In this document: positions 52,709 through 61,754 of the stretch, in pieces
Numbering within the stretch: the stretch's first letter is position 1
Layout of the letters: each line of letters begins with the position of its first letter
DNA from: Streptomyces albofaciens JCM 4342
Lineage (GTDB): Bacteria; Actinomycetota; Actinomycetes; Streptomycetales; Streptomycetaceae
Assembly (NCBI RefSeq): GCF_008634025.1
Contig: NZ_PDCM01000001.1
Coordinates: 3,504,501 to 3,568,500 of the forward strand
Reading direction: 5' to 3'
DNA length: 64,000 nucleotides
Notes under the pieces: generated by a model
The model's input: only the letters and a program-made list of their open reading frames with translations
Told to the model about the DNA's origin: nothing
The model's database searches: none
Made by a program: the position numbers and the translations under genes

Positions 52709-54337
52709 TCAGTTCTCGTCCGTGGGGCAGGGGCGGGGGGCCGGCGGTCCGGCGGGACGCGGCGGCTCGGCGGTCATCAGGCGCATCAGCGCCTCCTGCG
52801 AGGCCCGCGCGCGGGGCAGCTCGCCGGTCACCCGCCCGGCCGCCATCGTGTAGAGGCGGTCGCACAGGCCCAGCAGCTCGGGGAGTTCGGAGGAGATCAG
52901 CAGCACCGCCTTGCCGCGCGCGGCCAGCTGCCCGATCACCGTGTGGATCTCGTACTTGGCGCCCACGTCCACGCCCCGGGTCGGCTCGTCGAGGATCAGC
53001 ACCTCCGGCTCGGCGAGCAGCCACTTGCCCAGCACCACCTTCTGCTGGTTGCCGCCGCTGAGCTGCCCGACGGGCTCGAAGACGGTGCGCGACCTGATGC
53101 CCAGTGAAGCGCGCAGCTCCTCGGCGGCGCGCCGCTCCGCGTGCCGGTCGACCACGCCGCGCCTGGCCAGTGCGGACAGCGCGGCCAGCGAGAGGTTGCG
53201 GTGCACGCTGTCCAGCAGGTTCAGGCCGTACGTCTTGCGGTCCTCCGTGACGTACGCGAGGCCGTGCGCCACCGCCTGCGGCACGGAGCGCAGCACGGCC
53301 GGCCGGCCGCCGAGCCGTACGGTACCGCCCGCGTACCGCCCGTAGGAGCGGCCGAAGACGCTCATCGCCAGCTCGGTGCGGCCCGCGCCCACCAGCCCCG
53401 CGAGGCCGACGATCTCACCGCGGCGGACGTGCAGGGACGCCCCGTCCACCACCTTGCGCCGGTGGTCGACGGGGTGGTGGACGGTCCACCGCTCGACGGC
53501 GAGCGCCGGTGCGCCCGCGTCCGGGCCCGCACAGCGTGTCCGTGGCGGGAAGCGGTGGTCCAGGTCGCGGCCGACCATGGCGCGGATGATGCGCTCCTCG
53601 GGGACGGACGGCGCGGCGCCGGGCCGGTCTCGTACGGTGAACGTCTCGACGGTGCGCCCGTCGCGCAGCACGGTCACCGCGTCCGCGACCCGCCGGATCT
53701 CGCCCAGCTTGTGCGAGATCAGCACACAGGCCACGCCCTGGTCGCGCAGCCGGCACACCAGGTCGAGCAGGTGGTCGCTGTCCGCGTCGTTGAGCGCGGC
53801 GGTCGGCTCGTCGAGGATCAGCAGCCGGACGTCCTTGGCCAGCGCCTTGGCGATCTCCACCAACTGCTGTTTGCCGACGCCGAGACCGTCGACGCGGGTG
53901 CGCGGGTCCTCGGCCAGGCCCACCCGCGCCAGCAGCGCGGACGCCTGCCGCAGCGTCTCGTACCGCCCGATGACGCCGCGCCGGGCCCGCTCGTTGCCGA
54001 GGAAGATGTTCTCCGCCACCGACAGGCACGGCACCAGCGCCAGTTCCTGGTGCACGATGACGATGCCGCGGCGCTCGCCGGCCCGCACGTCCCGGAACGC
54101 GCAGCGCTCACCGCCGAAGCGGATCTCACCGGCGTAACTGCCGTGCGGATACACCCCGCTGAGCACCTTCATCAGGGTCGACTTGCCCGCGCCGTTCTCC
54201 CCGCAGACGGCGTGGATCTCCCCGGCGCGCACCGACAGCCGTACGCCGTCCAGCGCGGTGACACCGCCGAACGTCTTGGTGATGCCGCGCATCTCCAGCA
54301 CGGGGGCGTCCGCCCGCACGGCCCGGTGCCCGCTCAC
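52709..54337 (-). CDS. Sugar ABC transporter ATPase, two ATP-binding domains
   Basis: A 542-residue CUT2-type ATPase with tandem cassettes. The first has Walker A GENGAGKST, LGVGKQQLVEIAKAL and LLILDEPTAAL; the second has the degenerate GLVGAGRTE, LSGGNQQKVVLGKWL and LILDEPTRGVDVGAKYEI. This is the MmsA/XylG/GguA arrangement with a non-canonical second site. It starts at a GTG that overlaps the binding-protein stop (GTGA). It energises uptake of a pentose or hexose. Confidence 0.95.
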   Translation of the reverse strand: MSGHRAVRADAPVLEMRGITKTFGGVTALDGVRLSVRAGEIHAVCGENGAGKSTLMKVLSGVYPHGSYAGEIRFGGERCAFRDVRAGERRGIVIVHQELALVPCLSVAENIFLGNERARRGVIGRYETLRQASALLARVGLAEDPRTRVDGLGVGKQQLVEIAKALAKDVRLLILDEPTAALNDADSDHLLDLVCRLRDQGVACVLISHKLGEIRRVADAVTVLRDGRTVETFTVRDRPGAAPSVPEERIIRAMVGRDLDHRFPPRTRCAGPDAGAPALAVERWTVHHPVDHRRKVVDGASLHVRRGEIVGLAGLVGAGRTELAMSVFGRSYGRYAGGTVRLGGRPAVLRSVPQAVAHGLAYVTEDRKTYGLNLLDSVHRNLSLAALSALARRGVVDRHAERRAAEELRASLGIRSRTVFEPVGQLSGGNQQKVVLGKWLLAEPEVLILDEPTRGVDVGAKYEIHTVIGQLAARGKAVLLISSELPELLGLCDRLYTMAAGRVTGELPRARASQEALMRLMTAEPPRPAGPPAPRPCPTDEN

Positions 54338-55455
54338 AGGGCACCGCCCAGGTCCGCGGCCTTCAGATAGCCCTCCTCGACCAGGATCCGGGCGTTGCCG
54401 CGGTCCACGCTGACCGGGTCGAGCAGGAAAGCGGGCACCACCCGCACCCCGTTGTGGTACGTCTTCACGTCGTTGACCTGCGGCTTCCTGCCGTGCAGCA
54501 CTGCGTCGCCCATCCGCACCGCCTGCCGCGCGAGCTTGCGGGTGTCCTTGTAGACGGTCTGTGTCTGCTGCCCGGCCAGAATCGACTTCACGGCGGCCAG
54601 CTCCGCGTCCTGCCCGGTCACGACCGGGTACGGGCGGCCGGAACCGCCGTAACCGACGCTCTTCAGTGCCGAGATGACGCCGAGGGAGATGCCGTCGTAC
54701 GGGGAGAGCACCGCGTCCAGCCGGGCCGTCCCGTAGTACTTGCTGAGCAGGTCGTCCATCCGCTTCTGCGCCGTGCCGCCGTCCCAGCGCAGGGTGGTCG
54801 CCTGGTTGAGCGCGGTCTGGCCGCTGCGGACGACGAACTGTCCGCGACGCAGGTACGGGCGGAGTTCGGCCATCGCGCCGTTCCAGAAGTACCGGGTGTT
54901 GTTGTCGTCGGGCGATCCCGCGAACAGCTCGATGGTGAACCGCTCGTCCGCGCGCGCTTCCAGCCGCAGCTTGTCGGCGATGTAGCGGCCCTGGAGGCGG
55001 CCGACGCGCGCGTTGTCGAAGGAGGCGTAGTAGTCGACGTCCGGGGTGCCGAGCACCAGGCGGTCGTACGCGATCACCCCGATGCCCGCCTCCTTCGCAC
55101 GGCGCAGCACATCGGTGAGCGCGGAGCCGTCGATCGCCGCCACGACCAGCAGCCGGTGCCCCTTGGCGACCATGTTCTCCAGCTGCGCGAGCTGGTTCTC
55201 CACCCGGTCGTCGCCGTACTGGAGGTCGGCCCGGTAGCCCTTGGCCGCGAACTCGCGGACCATGTTGCGGCCGTCGGCCAGCCACCGCTCGGACGCCTTG
55301 GTCGGCATCGCGATGCCGACCGTGCCGCCGCCGGAGCCGCCGGGCCGGTAACGGCTGCCGCCCTTGGCCTCCTGGCCGCAGGCGGTCAGGCCGAGGGCGA
55401 GGGCGAAGGCCGTCGATAGGGCCGTGCGGCGCGGTATGCGCGCCGGCCCGGTCAT
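54334..55455 (-). CDS. Periplasmic-type sugar-binding lipoprotein (ChvE/XylF-like)
   Basis: A 373-residue exported protein. The signal has RRTALSTAFALALGLTACG with a lipobox LTAC, so it is a membrane-tethered lipoprotein. The mature part has the ChvE-type features: VGIAMPTKASERWLADGRNM, GHRLLVVAAIDGSALTDVLR, VIAYDRLVLGTPDVDYYASF, DAVLSPYDGISLGVISALKS and PVVTGQDAELAAVKSILAG. ChvE relatives bind L-arabinose, D-galactose, glucose or xylose. It overlaps the upstream gene by ATGA and the ATPase gene by GTGA. Confidence 0.94.
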   Translation of the reverse strand: MTGPARIPRRTALSTAFALALGLTACGQEAKGGSRYRPGGSGGGTVGIAMPTKASERWLADGRNMVREFAAKGYRADLQYGDDRVENQLAQLENMVAKGHRLLVVAAIDGSALTDVLRRAKEAGIGVIAYDRLVLGTPDVDYYASFDNARVGRLQGRYIADKLRLEARADERFTIELFAGSPDDNNTRYFWNGAMAELRPYLRRGQFVVRSGQTALNQATTLRWDGGTAQKRMDDLLSKYYGTARLDAVLSPYDGISLGVISALKSVGYGGSGRPYPVVTGQDAELAAVKSILAGQQTQTVYKDTRKLARQAVRMGDAVLHGRKPQVNDVKTYHNGVRVVPAFLLDPVSVDRGNARILVEEGYLKAADLGGAL

Positions 55456-56471
55456 TGGTCCACCTCGTCGGGTACGGGGAAGCGGCGCAGTTCGCCCGGC
55501 AGCCGGGAACCGGGCGGCGACATGCGGCCGTCGCCGCCGAGCCGGGCCAGCAGGTCCAGCACCAGCCGGCCGCGTCGCACCCGTTCGCGCGCACTGTCCA
55601 GGGCGGCGGCCCGCAGCTGGGCGCCGTACGGGTACAGCGCGGGGGAGCGGCTGAGGCCGAACTTCAGGTACAGCGGCGCGCCGCGCCGGACGAGCTGCGC
55701 CACGTCGTACATCCGCACATAGCCGCCGAGGTCGTCGGGCGCCTCGACGTAGAAGTCCATGGGGGCGCGGGAGACGCGGCGGATCTGGGTGAGCTGGTCG
55801 AGGGTGAGGTCGCTGGGCACGTTCAGGGAATCGGCACCGAGCCGCTCGTAGATCTCGTACGCCGCCGGGTTGACCGGTCCGATCAGCGCGGAGACCTTGA
55901 AGGTGGTGCCGGCGGGCAGGGTCCCGGCCGCGCGCAGCCGGTGCAGCAGCCACAGCACCCCCTCGTCGGCGACGAGCAGACAGCGCACGCCCAGACCGGT
56001 GGCGCGCAGCGCGTCCTCGACGCAGCCGGCCACCGCCTCCTGGCCCCGGGCGCGCGGCCCGGTGGCGCCGCCGACGTCCCAGGTGCCGCGCGGCCCGGTG
56101 AACAGGCACAGCTCCGTGCCGTGCGCGGCGCAGGCGTCGAGCATGTCGGTGATCTCGGTGTCGGTCAGCATCCACACGCCGCTGCCCTGGCTGACACGGT
56201 GGACGGGCACGCCGAGCCGCCCGGCCTCCTTGAGGACCGCGGACAGCACCTCCGGGCCTTCCACGGAGGGGATCTCGGTCCGCCAGGTGCCGCCGTCGGG
56301 GAACGCGTACGGGGAGGCGTCGGCGGGGTCGTCGGCGGGGGCGGCGTGGCCGAGCGGGGCGAGGGCGTGGCCGGCGGGGTGGCGGAAGGGGAGCGGGCCG
56401 GTGGTGGGGTGGGTGCGGGCTTCGGGAGGGGAGAGGGGGAGGGGGCCGGTACCGGGAGGGGAGAGGGTCAT
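55452..56471 (-). CDS. Uncharacterised TIM-barrel-like protein (U32 peptidase-like) in sugar operon
   Basis: A 339-residue protein. The first 70 residues are Pro-rich and poorly conserved; the rest has alternating strands and helices with SVEGPEVLSAVLKEAGRLGV, TFKVSALIGPVNPAAYEIYE, RLGADSLNVPSDLTLDQLTQ and APMDFYVEAPDDLGGYVRMY, reminiscent of the U32 peptidase fold. It is the first gene of the transporter operon, with AGAGGAG before the ATG and an IclR box upstream at 56486, so it must serve the sugar pathway. It could be an aldolase- or isomerase-like barrel; the function is open. Confidence 0.8.
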   Translation of the reverse strand: MTLSPPGTGPLPLSPPEARTHPTTGPLPFRHPAGHALAPLGHAAPADDPADASPYAFPDGGTWRTEIPSVEGPEVLSAVLKEAGRLGVPVHRVSQGSGVWMLTDTEITDMLDACAAHGTELCLFTGPRGTWDVGGATGPRARGQEAVAGCVEDALRATGLGVRCLLVADEGVLWLLHRLRAAGTLPAGTTFKVSALIGPVNPAAYEIYERLGADSLNVPSDLTLDQLTQIRRVSRAPMDFYVEAPDDLGGYVRMYDVAQLVRRGAPLYLKFGLSRSPALYPYGAQLRAAALDSARERVRRGRLVLDLLARLGGDGRMSPPGSRLPGELRRFPVPDEVDQ

Positions 56472-56485
56472 GAGGCTCCTCTGTT

Positions 56486-56495
56486 CGGGATATCG
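56486..56495. promoter_or_regulatory. IclR-regulon box before transporter operon
   Basis: CGGGATATCG matches CGRRATAYCG exactly and lies 15-25 bases upstream of the ATG at 56471, so bound regulator would block transcription or initiation there. It overlaps the promoter region of the four-gene transport operon. Confidence 0.55.
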
Positions 56496-56556
56496 GACGA
56501 TGTTCGGGACCGCGGGCGTGAGGCGGCCGGACTGTTCGGCGGCGCGCGGGCGCCGC

Positions 56557-57579
56557 CTACGCCCCCGGCCGCACCAGCACCTTCCCCACCTCCGGATCGC
56601 CGCCGCCCATCAGCGCCACGGCCTCGCCCCAGCGCTCCAGCGGGAGCGTGTGGGTGATCAGCGGCGCCGGGTCCAGCAGACCGGTGGTGAAGGCCCGTAC
56701 GGCATGGGTCCAGGCGGCGGACGGCGCGCCGAAGACGCCGCGCACGGTGAGGTGGTCCGTGACCAGGCGCACCGGATCGAGGCCGCGGGCGGCGGAGCCC
56801 GGCAGTCCGACCAGGACCACCCGGCCGCCCCGGCGGGCGAGTTCCACCGCCGTCGCGGCGGTGCCGGGCGCGCCCGCGGTCTCCACCACCACGTCGAAGC
56901 CGCCGGGCCCCGGACCGGGGGAGCGGGCGCCGGTCGCGCCCATCGCCAGGGCCTGTTCGGCGCGGGCCCGGCGCGGATCGACGGCGATCAGCTCGGCGGG
57001 GGAGACGGCGGCCAGCAACCGTACGGCCAGCAGCCCGAGGGTGCCCGCGCCCAGCACCGCGATCCGCTCGCCGGGCACCGCGCGGGCGGCCAGCGCGGCA
57101 GCGGCGGCGACCGCGGCCGGTTCCAGCAGCGCGGCCGCACCGAGATCCGCGTCGTCGGGAAGCGGGTGCAGCAGCCGGGCGGGCACCACCAGGGTGTCCG
57201 CGAACGCGCCGGGCCGGGTGAAGCCGGTCTCGTCGTACGCGGCGGCGCACAGTGAGGTCTCGCCGGCCCGGCAGCGGTCGCAGGCCAGGCAGGTACGGAA
57301 GTTCTCGCCGACGACCTTGCGGCCGAGCAGCCCGGCCGGCACCCCGCCGCCGACCGCCGCGACCGTGCCCGCCCACTCGTGGCCGGGGACGAGCGGGTAG
57401 CGGACGTACGGGGCGGGCCGCCCGCCGTCGTACACCTCGCGGTCGCTGCCGCACAGGCCCGCCGCCGCTACGTGGATCAGCGCCTCGCCGGGACCGGGGG
57501 AGGGGGTGGGCGCGCTCACCAGGCGGTGCCGGACCGGGCCTTCGACGAGGACGGACCGGGTGCGCGCGGGCGCGTTCAC
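56557..57579 (-). CDS. Zinc-dependent medium-chain alcohol/sugar dehydrogenase
   Basis: A 340-residue MDR enzyme. The catalytic zinc region is GLCGSDREVYDGG with GHEWAGTVAAVG; four structural-zinc Cys are in CLACDRCRAGETSLC; IAVLGAGTLGLLAVRLLAA binds NAD(P). It resembles sorbitol, galactitol or threonine dehydrogenases, and in this locus it may oxidise the sugar to its lactone, since no other sugar dehydrogenase is present. It starts at a GTG overlapping the dehydratase stop (GTGA). Confidence 0.93.
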   Translation of the reverse strand: MNAPARTRSVLVEGPVRHRLVSAPTPSPGPGEALIHVAAAGLCGSDREVYDGGRPAPYVRYPLVPGHEWAGTVAAVGGGVPAGLLGRKVVGENFRTCLACDRCRAGETSLCAAAYDETGFTRPGAFADTLVVPARLLHPLPDDADLGAAALLEPAAVAAAAALAARAVPGERIAVLGAGTLGLLAVRLLAAVSPAELIAVDPRRARAEQALAMGATGARSPGPGPGGFDVVVETAGAPGTAATAVELARRGGRVVLVGLPGSAARGLDPVRLVTDHLTVRGVFGAPSAAWTHAVRAFTTGLLDPAPLITHTLPLERWGEAVALMGGGDPEVGKVLVRPGA

Positions 57580-58736
57580 CGGCGCCCGGCGCCCGCTTCG
57601 CGCCGCTCCCACCCTTCGGCCCACAGGTCGAAGCGGGCCGGCTGCTGCGGGAACTCGGCCGCCGCGTCGGTGTCCAGTTCGACGCCCAGGCCGGGCGCGT
57701 CGGGCAGGGTGAAGTAGCCGTCCACGACCTCGGGCGCGCCCTTGACCACGCGCTTGATGTCGGAGTCGGCGAAGTCGTTGAAGTGCTCCAGGATCTTGAA
57801 GTTGGGGGTGCAGCCCGCTAGTTGGAGGGAGGCCGCGGTCAGCACCCCGCCGCCGACGTTGTGCGGCGCGACCATCATGTAGTGCGTCTCGGCGGTCGCG
57901 GCGAGCTTGCGGGTCTCCAGGATGCCGCCGAAGTGGCCCACGTCCGGCTGGACGATGTCCGCCGCCTGCGACTCGAACAGCTCGCGGAACTCGATCCGGT
58001 CGTGGATCCGCTCCCCGGTCGCGATCGGCGTGTCCACCTTGCCGGCGACCTTGGCCAGCGCCTTCAGGTTCTCCGGCGGTACGGGTTCCTCCAGCCACGC
58101 CGGGTCGAAGGGCGCCAGCTCGCGGGCGAGCCGGACCGCGGTGGCGGGGCTGAACCGCCCGTGCATCTCCACCATCAGCTCGCGGTCCGGGCCGATGGCG
58201 TCCCGTACGGCCTCGATGAGCGAGACGGCGTAGCGGGTGGCGGCCGGGTCGAGTTCGAGGTGGCCGGTGCCGAACGGGTCGATCTTCAAGGCCCGGTAGC
58301 CGCGTTCCACCACGGCGCGGGCGGCGGCGTGGTAGCCCTCCGGTGTGCGCTCGGTGGTGTACCAGCCGTTGGCGTACGCCTTGACGCGGTCGCGCACCCG
58401 GCCGCCGAGCAGCTGCCACACCGGTACGCCGAGCGCCTTGCCCTTGATGTCCCAGCAGGCCGTCTCCACGCACGCGACGGCGGACATGACGATCTCCCCG
58501 GCGCGCCCGTAGTCGCCGTACTTCATGCGCCGCACCAGGTCCTCGACGGCGAACGGGTCGGAGCCGGTGAGGTGGTGGTCCGCCGCTTCGGCCAGGTAGC
58601 CGAGGAGGGCGTCGGTGCGGCCCAGCATGCGGGTCTCGCCGACGCCGGTGAGGCCCTCGTCGGTGTGGACCTGTACGTAGGTGAGGTTGCGCCAGGGGGT
58701 GCCGACGACCTGCGTGCTGATACCGGTGATGCGCAC
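57576..58736 (-). CDS. Enolase-superfamily sugar-acid dehydratase (mandelate racemase-like)
   Basis: A 386-residue enolase-superfamily protein. The capping domain includes RITGISTQVVGTPWRNLTYV and LGRTDALLGYLAEAA; the barrel has ERGYRALKIDPFG (catalytic K-x-D), ELMVEMHGRF and WLEEPVPPEN, ATGERIH (metal ligands), QPDVGHFGG and APHNVGGG (His-Asp pair). The pattern is that of sugar-acid dehydratases such as those for galactonate or arabinonate. It starts at a GTG with GGAGGG nine bases upstream. The gene begins the two-gene operon whose promoter carries an IclR box at 58760. Confidence 0.92.
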   Translation of the reverse strand: MRITGISTQVVGTPWRNLTYVQVHTDEGLTGVGETRMLGRTDALLGYLAEAADHHLTGSDPFAVEDLVRRMKYGDYGRAGEIVMSAVACVETACWDIKGKALGVPVWQLLGGRVRDRVKAYANGWYTTERTPEGYHAAARAVVERGYRALKIDPFGTGHLELDPAATRYAVSLIEAVRDAIGPDRELMVEMHGRFSPATAVRLARELAPFDPAWLEEPVPPENLKALAKVAGKVDTPIATGERIHDRIEFRELFESQAADIVQPDVGHFGGILETRKLAATAETHYMMVAPHNVGGGVLTAASLQLAGCTPNFKILEHFNDFADSDIKRVVKGAPEVVDGYFTLPDAPGLGVELDTDAAAEFPQQPARFDLWAEGWERREAGAGRR

Positions 58737-58759
58737 GGGAGCTGACCCTCCATCGTGTT

Positions 58760-58769
58760 CGATATTTCG
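58760..58769. promoter_or_regulatory. IclR-regulon box before dehydratase operon
   Basis: On the minus strand this reads CGAAATATCG, an exact match to CGRRATAYCG, 25 bases before the dehydratase start. It is one of two such boxes in the 321-bp divergent region 58737-59057. Confidence 0.6.
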
Positions 58770-58950
58770 TCACGCGTCCGAAATGGTGGCGTGACCGTAG
58801 TGAGGGTCGCCGGGCGGTGTCAATGGGGGCGCGGCGGGCCGCCGCCGTTCGGCCGGGGCCGTTCACGCGCGGTGTGGGGGACGGGTGTTGACGTGGCGGC
58901 GCGCGGGGCGCATTCTCCCTCGCAGGCCGGGCGGTATGCCGCACGGCGTT

Positions 58951-58960
58951 CGATATCTCG
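58951..58960. promoter_or_regulatory. IclR-regulon box before arabinofuranosidase gene
   Basis: On the minus strand this reads CGAGATATCG, again an exact CGRRATAYCG match, about 100 bases upstream of the glycosidase start at 59058. With the box at 58760 it allows coordinated control of both divergent units. Confidence 0.6.
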
Positions 58961-59005
58961 TACACGGTGTTCCGGTGCAGCCGTACCCGGCTGTCCCGTA
59001 CGTAC

Positions 59006-59035
59006 GCGGCTTTCCCGTACGCGGCTTTCCCGTAC
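59006..59035. repeat. Two 15-bp tandem repeats in leader of GH51 gene
   Basis: GCGGCTTTCCCGTAC occurs twice back to back, preceded by a degenerate copy, in the 5' untranslated region just before the ribosome-binding site. Confidence 0.7.
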
Positions 59036-59057
59036 ACAACGGAGTGGAGGGGTACCC

Positions 59058-61664
59058 ATGGCGAGCGACGACCAGCGCCCGGGAGCGGTCCCGGGCGGGC
59101 CCGGACGAAGAACCGTGATCACCGCGCTGGGCGCGACGGCCCTGACCGAAGCGCTGCGCACCGGGGCGGCACCGTCCGCCGCGGCGGAACCTGGCCCCGC
59201 GCTGCCCGCCCCCGTCGCCCACTGGGCCTTCGAGGAAGGCCGCGGCGGTACCGCCGCCGACAGTTCCGGCCACGGCCGCACCCTCACCCTGCGCGGCGGG
59301 GCCGCCTGGGGCGACGGCCACACCGGCCACGGCCTCGCCCTGGCCGGACGCGCCTGCGCCACCGCCGCCGGACCCGCCGTCGACACCGCGCACGGCTTCA
59401 CCCTCACCGCCCGGGTCCGCCTCACCGCCACCGACGGCTTCCGTACCGCCGTCGCCCTCGACGGCACCGCCGTCAGCGCCTGCTACCTCCAACTGCGCGA
59501 CGACACCCGGGCGTTCGCCTTCACCCGGCTGCCCAGGGACGCGGCCGACGCCAACGGCGCCGCCGCGATCGCCGGCGCGGGCTTCGCCCCCGAGGCGGGG
59601 CGCTGGTACCACCTCGCCGGCGTCGCCGACGCGGCGGCAGGCGTCTTACGGCTGTACGTCGACGGCGTACCGGAGGGCGAGGCGCCCGCCCCGGGAGGCT
59701 GGCGGGCCACCGGCGCCACCACCGTCGGCCGCGGCCTGTTCGCCGGTGCCGAGGCGGACCACTTCCAGGGCGCGATCGACGACGTGCGCTGCTACGACAC
59801 CGCCCTGAGCGGCGCGCAGATCGCCCGGCTGGCCGGCGTGCCGGAGCGGGACACCACACCGCTGCTCACCGTCGACGCCCGCCGCCCCGGCCCCACCGTC
59901 CCGCCCCGGCTCGGCGGCATCTTCTTCGAGGACATCAACCACAGCGGCGAAGGCGGCCTGTACGCCGAACTCGTCAACAACCGCAGCTTCATGGCCGATC
60001 CCCGCACCCCGCTGCACTGGAGCGCCCTCGGCGGCGCCACGATCGCCCTGGACCCCACCGCGCCCCTCAACGAAGCGCTCACCCGGTCCCTGCGGATCAC
60101 CGTGCGCGGCCCCGGCTCCGGCGCGGCCAACGACGGCTACTGGGGCATCCCCGTACGCCCTGCCACCACCTACCGCGCCTCCTACTACGCCAAGGCCGAC
60201 GGCCGCACCGGCCCGCTCACCCTCGCCCTCACCGGCACCGACGGCACCGTGTACGCGCGGGCCGCCGCACCGGCCCCCGGCCGCGACTGGCGCCGCCACG
60301 ACCTGACCCTGCGCACCCCGCCCACCGCCCCGACCACCACCGACGCGCGGCTGACCGTGACCACCGCGGGCGCCACCGGCCGCACGGGCACCCTGTGGCT
60401 CGCCCAGGTCTCGCTCTTCCCGCCGACCCACCGGAACCGCCCCAACGGCCTGCGCCCCGACCTGATGGCCGCGCTCGCCGCGCTGCGCCCCGCCTTCCTG
60501 CGCTTCCCCGGCGGCAACTACCTCGAAGGCAACGTGATCGCCGACCGCTTCGACTGGAAGAAGACCATCGGCCCCGTCGAACGGCGCCCCGGCCACCGCA
60601 ACTCCGCCTGGGGCTACTGGTCCACCGACGGCCTCGGCCTGCCCGAATACCTCCAGATGGCCGAGGACCTGGACTGCGAGCCGGTGCTGTGCGTGTACGC
60701 GGGCTACTCGCTCAAGGGCGAGCACGTCACCGGCGAGGCCCTGCGGCCCTTCGTGCAGGACGCGCTGGACCAGATCGAGTACATCACCGGGCCCGCCGGC
60801 TCCACCTGGGGCGCGCGGCGCGCCGCCGACGGCCATCCCGCACCGTACCCGCTCAGGTACGTGGAGATCGGCAACGAGGACTGGTTCGACACCTCCGGCT
60901 CGTACGAGGAGCGCTACGCGGCCTTCCACGACGCGCTCACCCGTGCGTACCCGCATCTGAAGCTCATCGCGACCACCCCCGTCCGCAGCCGCCCCCACGA
61001 CCTCATCGACGAGCACTACTACCGCTCACCCGCCGCCTTCGCGGCCGGCGCCCACTTCTACGACCGGCGCGACCGCGCCACCCCGAAGGTCTTCGTGGGC
61101 GAATGGGCGGCCCAGGAAGGCCGCCCCACCCCCAACCTGCGGGCCGCGCTCGGCGACGCCGCCTGGCTCACCGGCATCATCCGCAACAGCGACCACGTGG
61201 TGATGGAGTGCTACGCGCCCCTGTTCAGCCACGTCCGCGACAACACCTGGGCCACCAACCTCATCGCGTACGACGGCCTGACCAGCTACCACTCGCCCAG
61301 CTCCTACGCGCAGCAGCTGCTGCGCACCCACCGCGGCGACACCGTGCTGCCCACCGGGGTCCGCGCCCTGCCCGGCCTGAGCGCCGTCACCACCCGCGAC
61401 ACCCGGACCGGACGGCTGTACCTCGCCGTCGTCAACACCGGAGGCACACCGCGCACCACATCCGTACGCGTCGACGGCGTCCGGACCGTCGGCCCCGCCG
61501 GCCGGGCCGAGATCCTGTCCGGGCCGGGCCCGGAAGCGACCAACACGCTCGGCGACCCGACGGCGGTCGTGCCCCGGTCGGTGCCGCTGAACGGGCTCGG
61601 GACGCGGTTCACGTATACGTTCCCGGCGTATTCGGTCACCGTACTGCGGCTGTACGGAGGCTGA
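59058..61664 (+). CDS. Secreted GH51 alpha-L-arabinofuranosidase with LamG-like domain
   Basis: An 868-residue exported enzyme. The N-terminus has a twin-arginine (GRRTVI) signal with an Ala-rich region, cleavage probably near APSAAAEP. A LamG/concanavalin-like domain spans about 45-265 (APVAHWAFEEGRGGTAADSS, FQGAIDDVRCYDTALSGAQI). The GH51 part follows: LGGIFFEDINHSGEGGLYAE, a carbohydrate-binding-like insert, FLRFPGGNYLEGN, then YVEIGNEDWFD with the acid/base Glu and KVFVGEWAAQ with the nucleophile Glu. It releases arabinofuranose from plant polysaccharides. GGAGGGG precedes the ATG. Confidence 0.93.
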   Translation: MASDDQRPGAVPGGPGRRTVITALGATALTEALRTGAAPSAAAEPGPALPAPVAHWAFEEGRGGTAADSSGHGRTLTLRGGAAWGDGHTGHGLALAGRACATAAGPAVDTAHGFTLTARVRLTATDGFRTAVALDGTAVSACYLQLRDDTRAFAFTRLPRDAADANGAAAIAGAGFAPEAGRWYHLAGVADAAAGVLRLYVDGVPEGEAPAPGGWRATGATTVGRGLFAGAEADHFQGAIDDVRCYDTALSGAQIARLAGVPERDTTPLLTVDARRPGPTVPPRLGGIFFEDINHSGEGGLYAELVNNRSFMADPRTPLHWSALGGATIALDPTAPLNEALTRSLRITVRGPGSGAANDGYWGIPVRPATTYRASYYAKADGRTGPLTLALTGTDGTVYARAAAPAPGRDWRRHDLTLRTPPTAPTTTDARLTVTTAGATGRTGTLWLAQVSLFPPTHRNRPNGLRPDLMAALAALRPAFLRFPGGNYLEGNVIADRFDWKKTIGPVERRPGHRNSAWGYWSTDGLGLPEYLQMAEDLDCEPVLCVYAGYSLKGEHVTGEALRPFVQDALDQIEYITGPAGSTWGARRAADGHPAPYPLRYVEIGNEDWFDTSGSYEERYAAFHDALTRAYPHLKLIATTPVRSRPHDLIDEHYYRSPAAFAAGAHFYDRRDRATPKVFVGEWAAQEGRPTPNLRAALGDAAWLTGIIRNSDHVVMECYAPLFSHVRDNTWATNLIAYDGLTSYHSPSSYAQQLLRTHRGDTVLPTGVRALPGLSAVTTRDTRTGRLYLAVVNTGGTPRTTSVRVDGVRTVGPAGRAEILSGPGPEATNTLGDPTAVVPRSVPLNGLGTRFTYTFPAYSVTVLRLYGG

Positions 61665-61690
61665 ATCGCGCCTGTGCGGAGGGCGACGCC

Positions 61691-61723
61691 CGGCGGGCGG
61701 GCCGGTCCGCGGTCCGCCCGCCG
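61691..61723. terminator. Bidirectional hairpin between convergent genes
   Basis: CGGCGGGCGG (61691-61700) and CCGCCCGCCG (61714-61723) form 10-bp perfect arms between the glycosidase stop at 61664 and the stop of the opposing lipoprotein gene at 61755. Confidence 0.7.
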
Positions 61724-61754
61724 GCTGCCCGACGGGCCGGGCCGCCGTCCGTCC

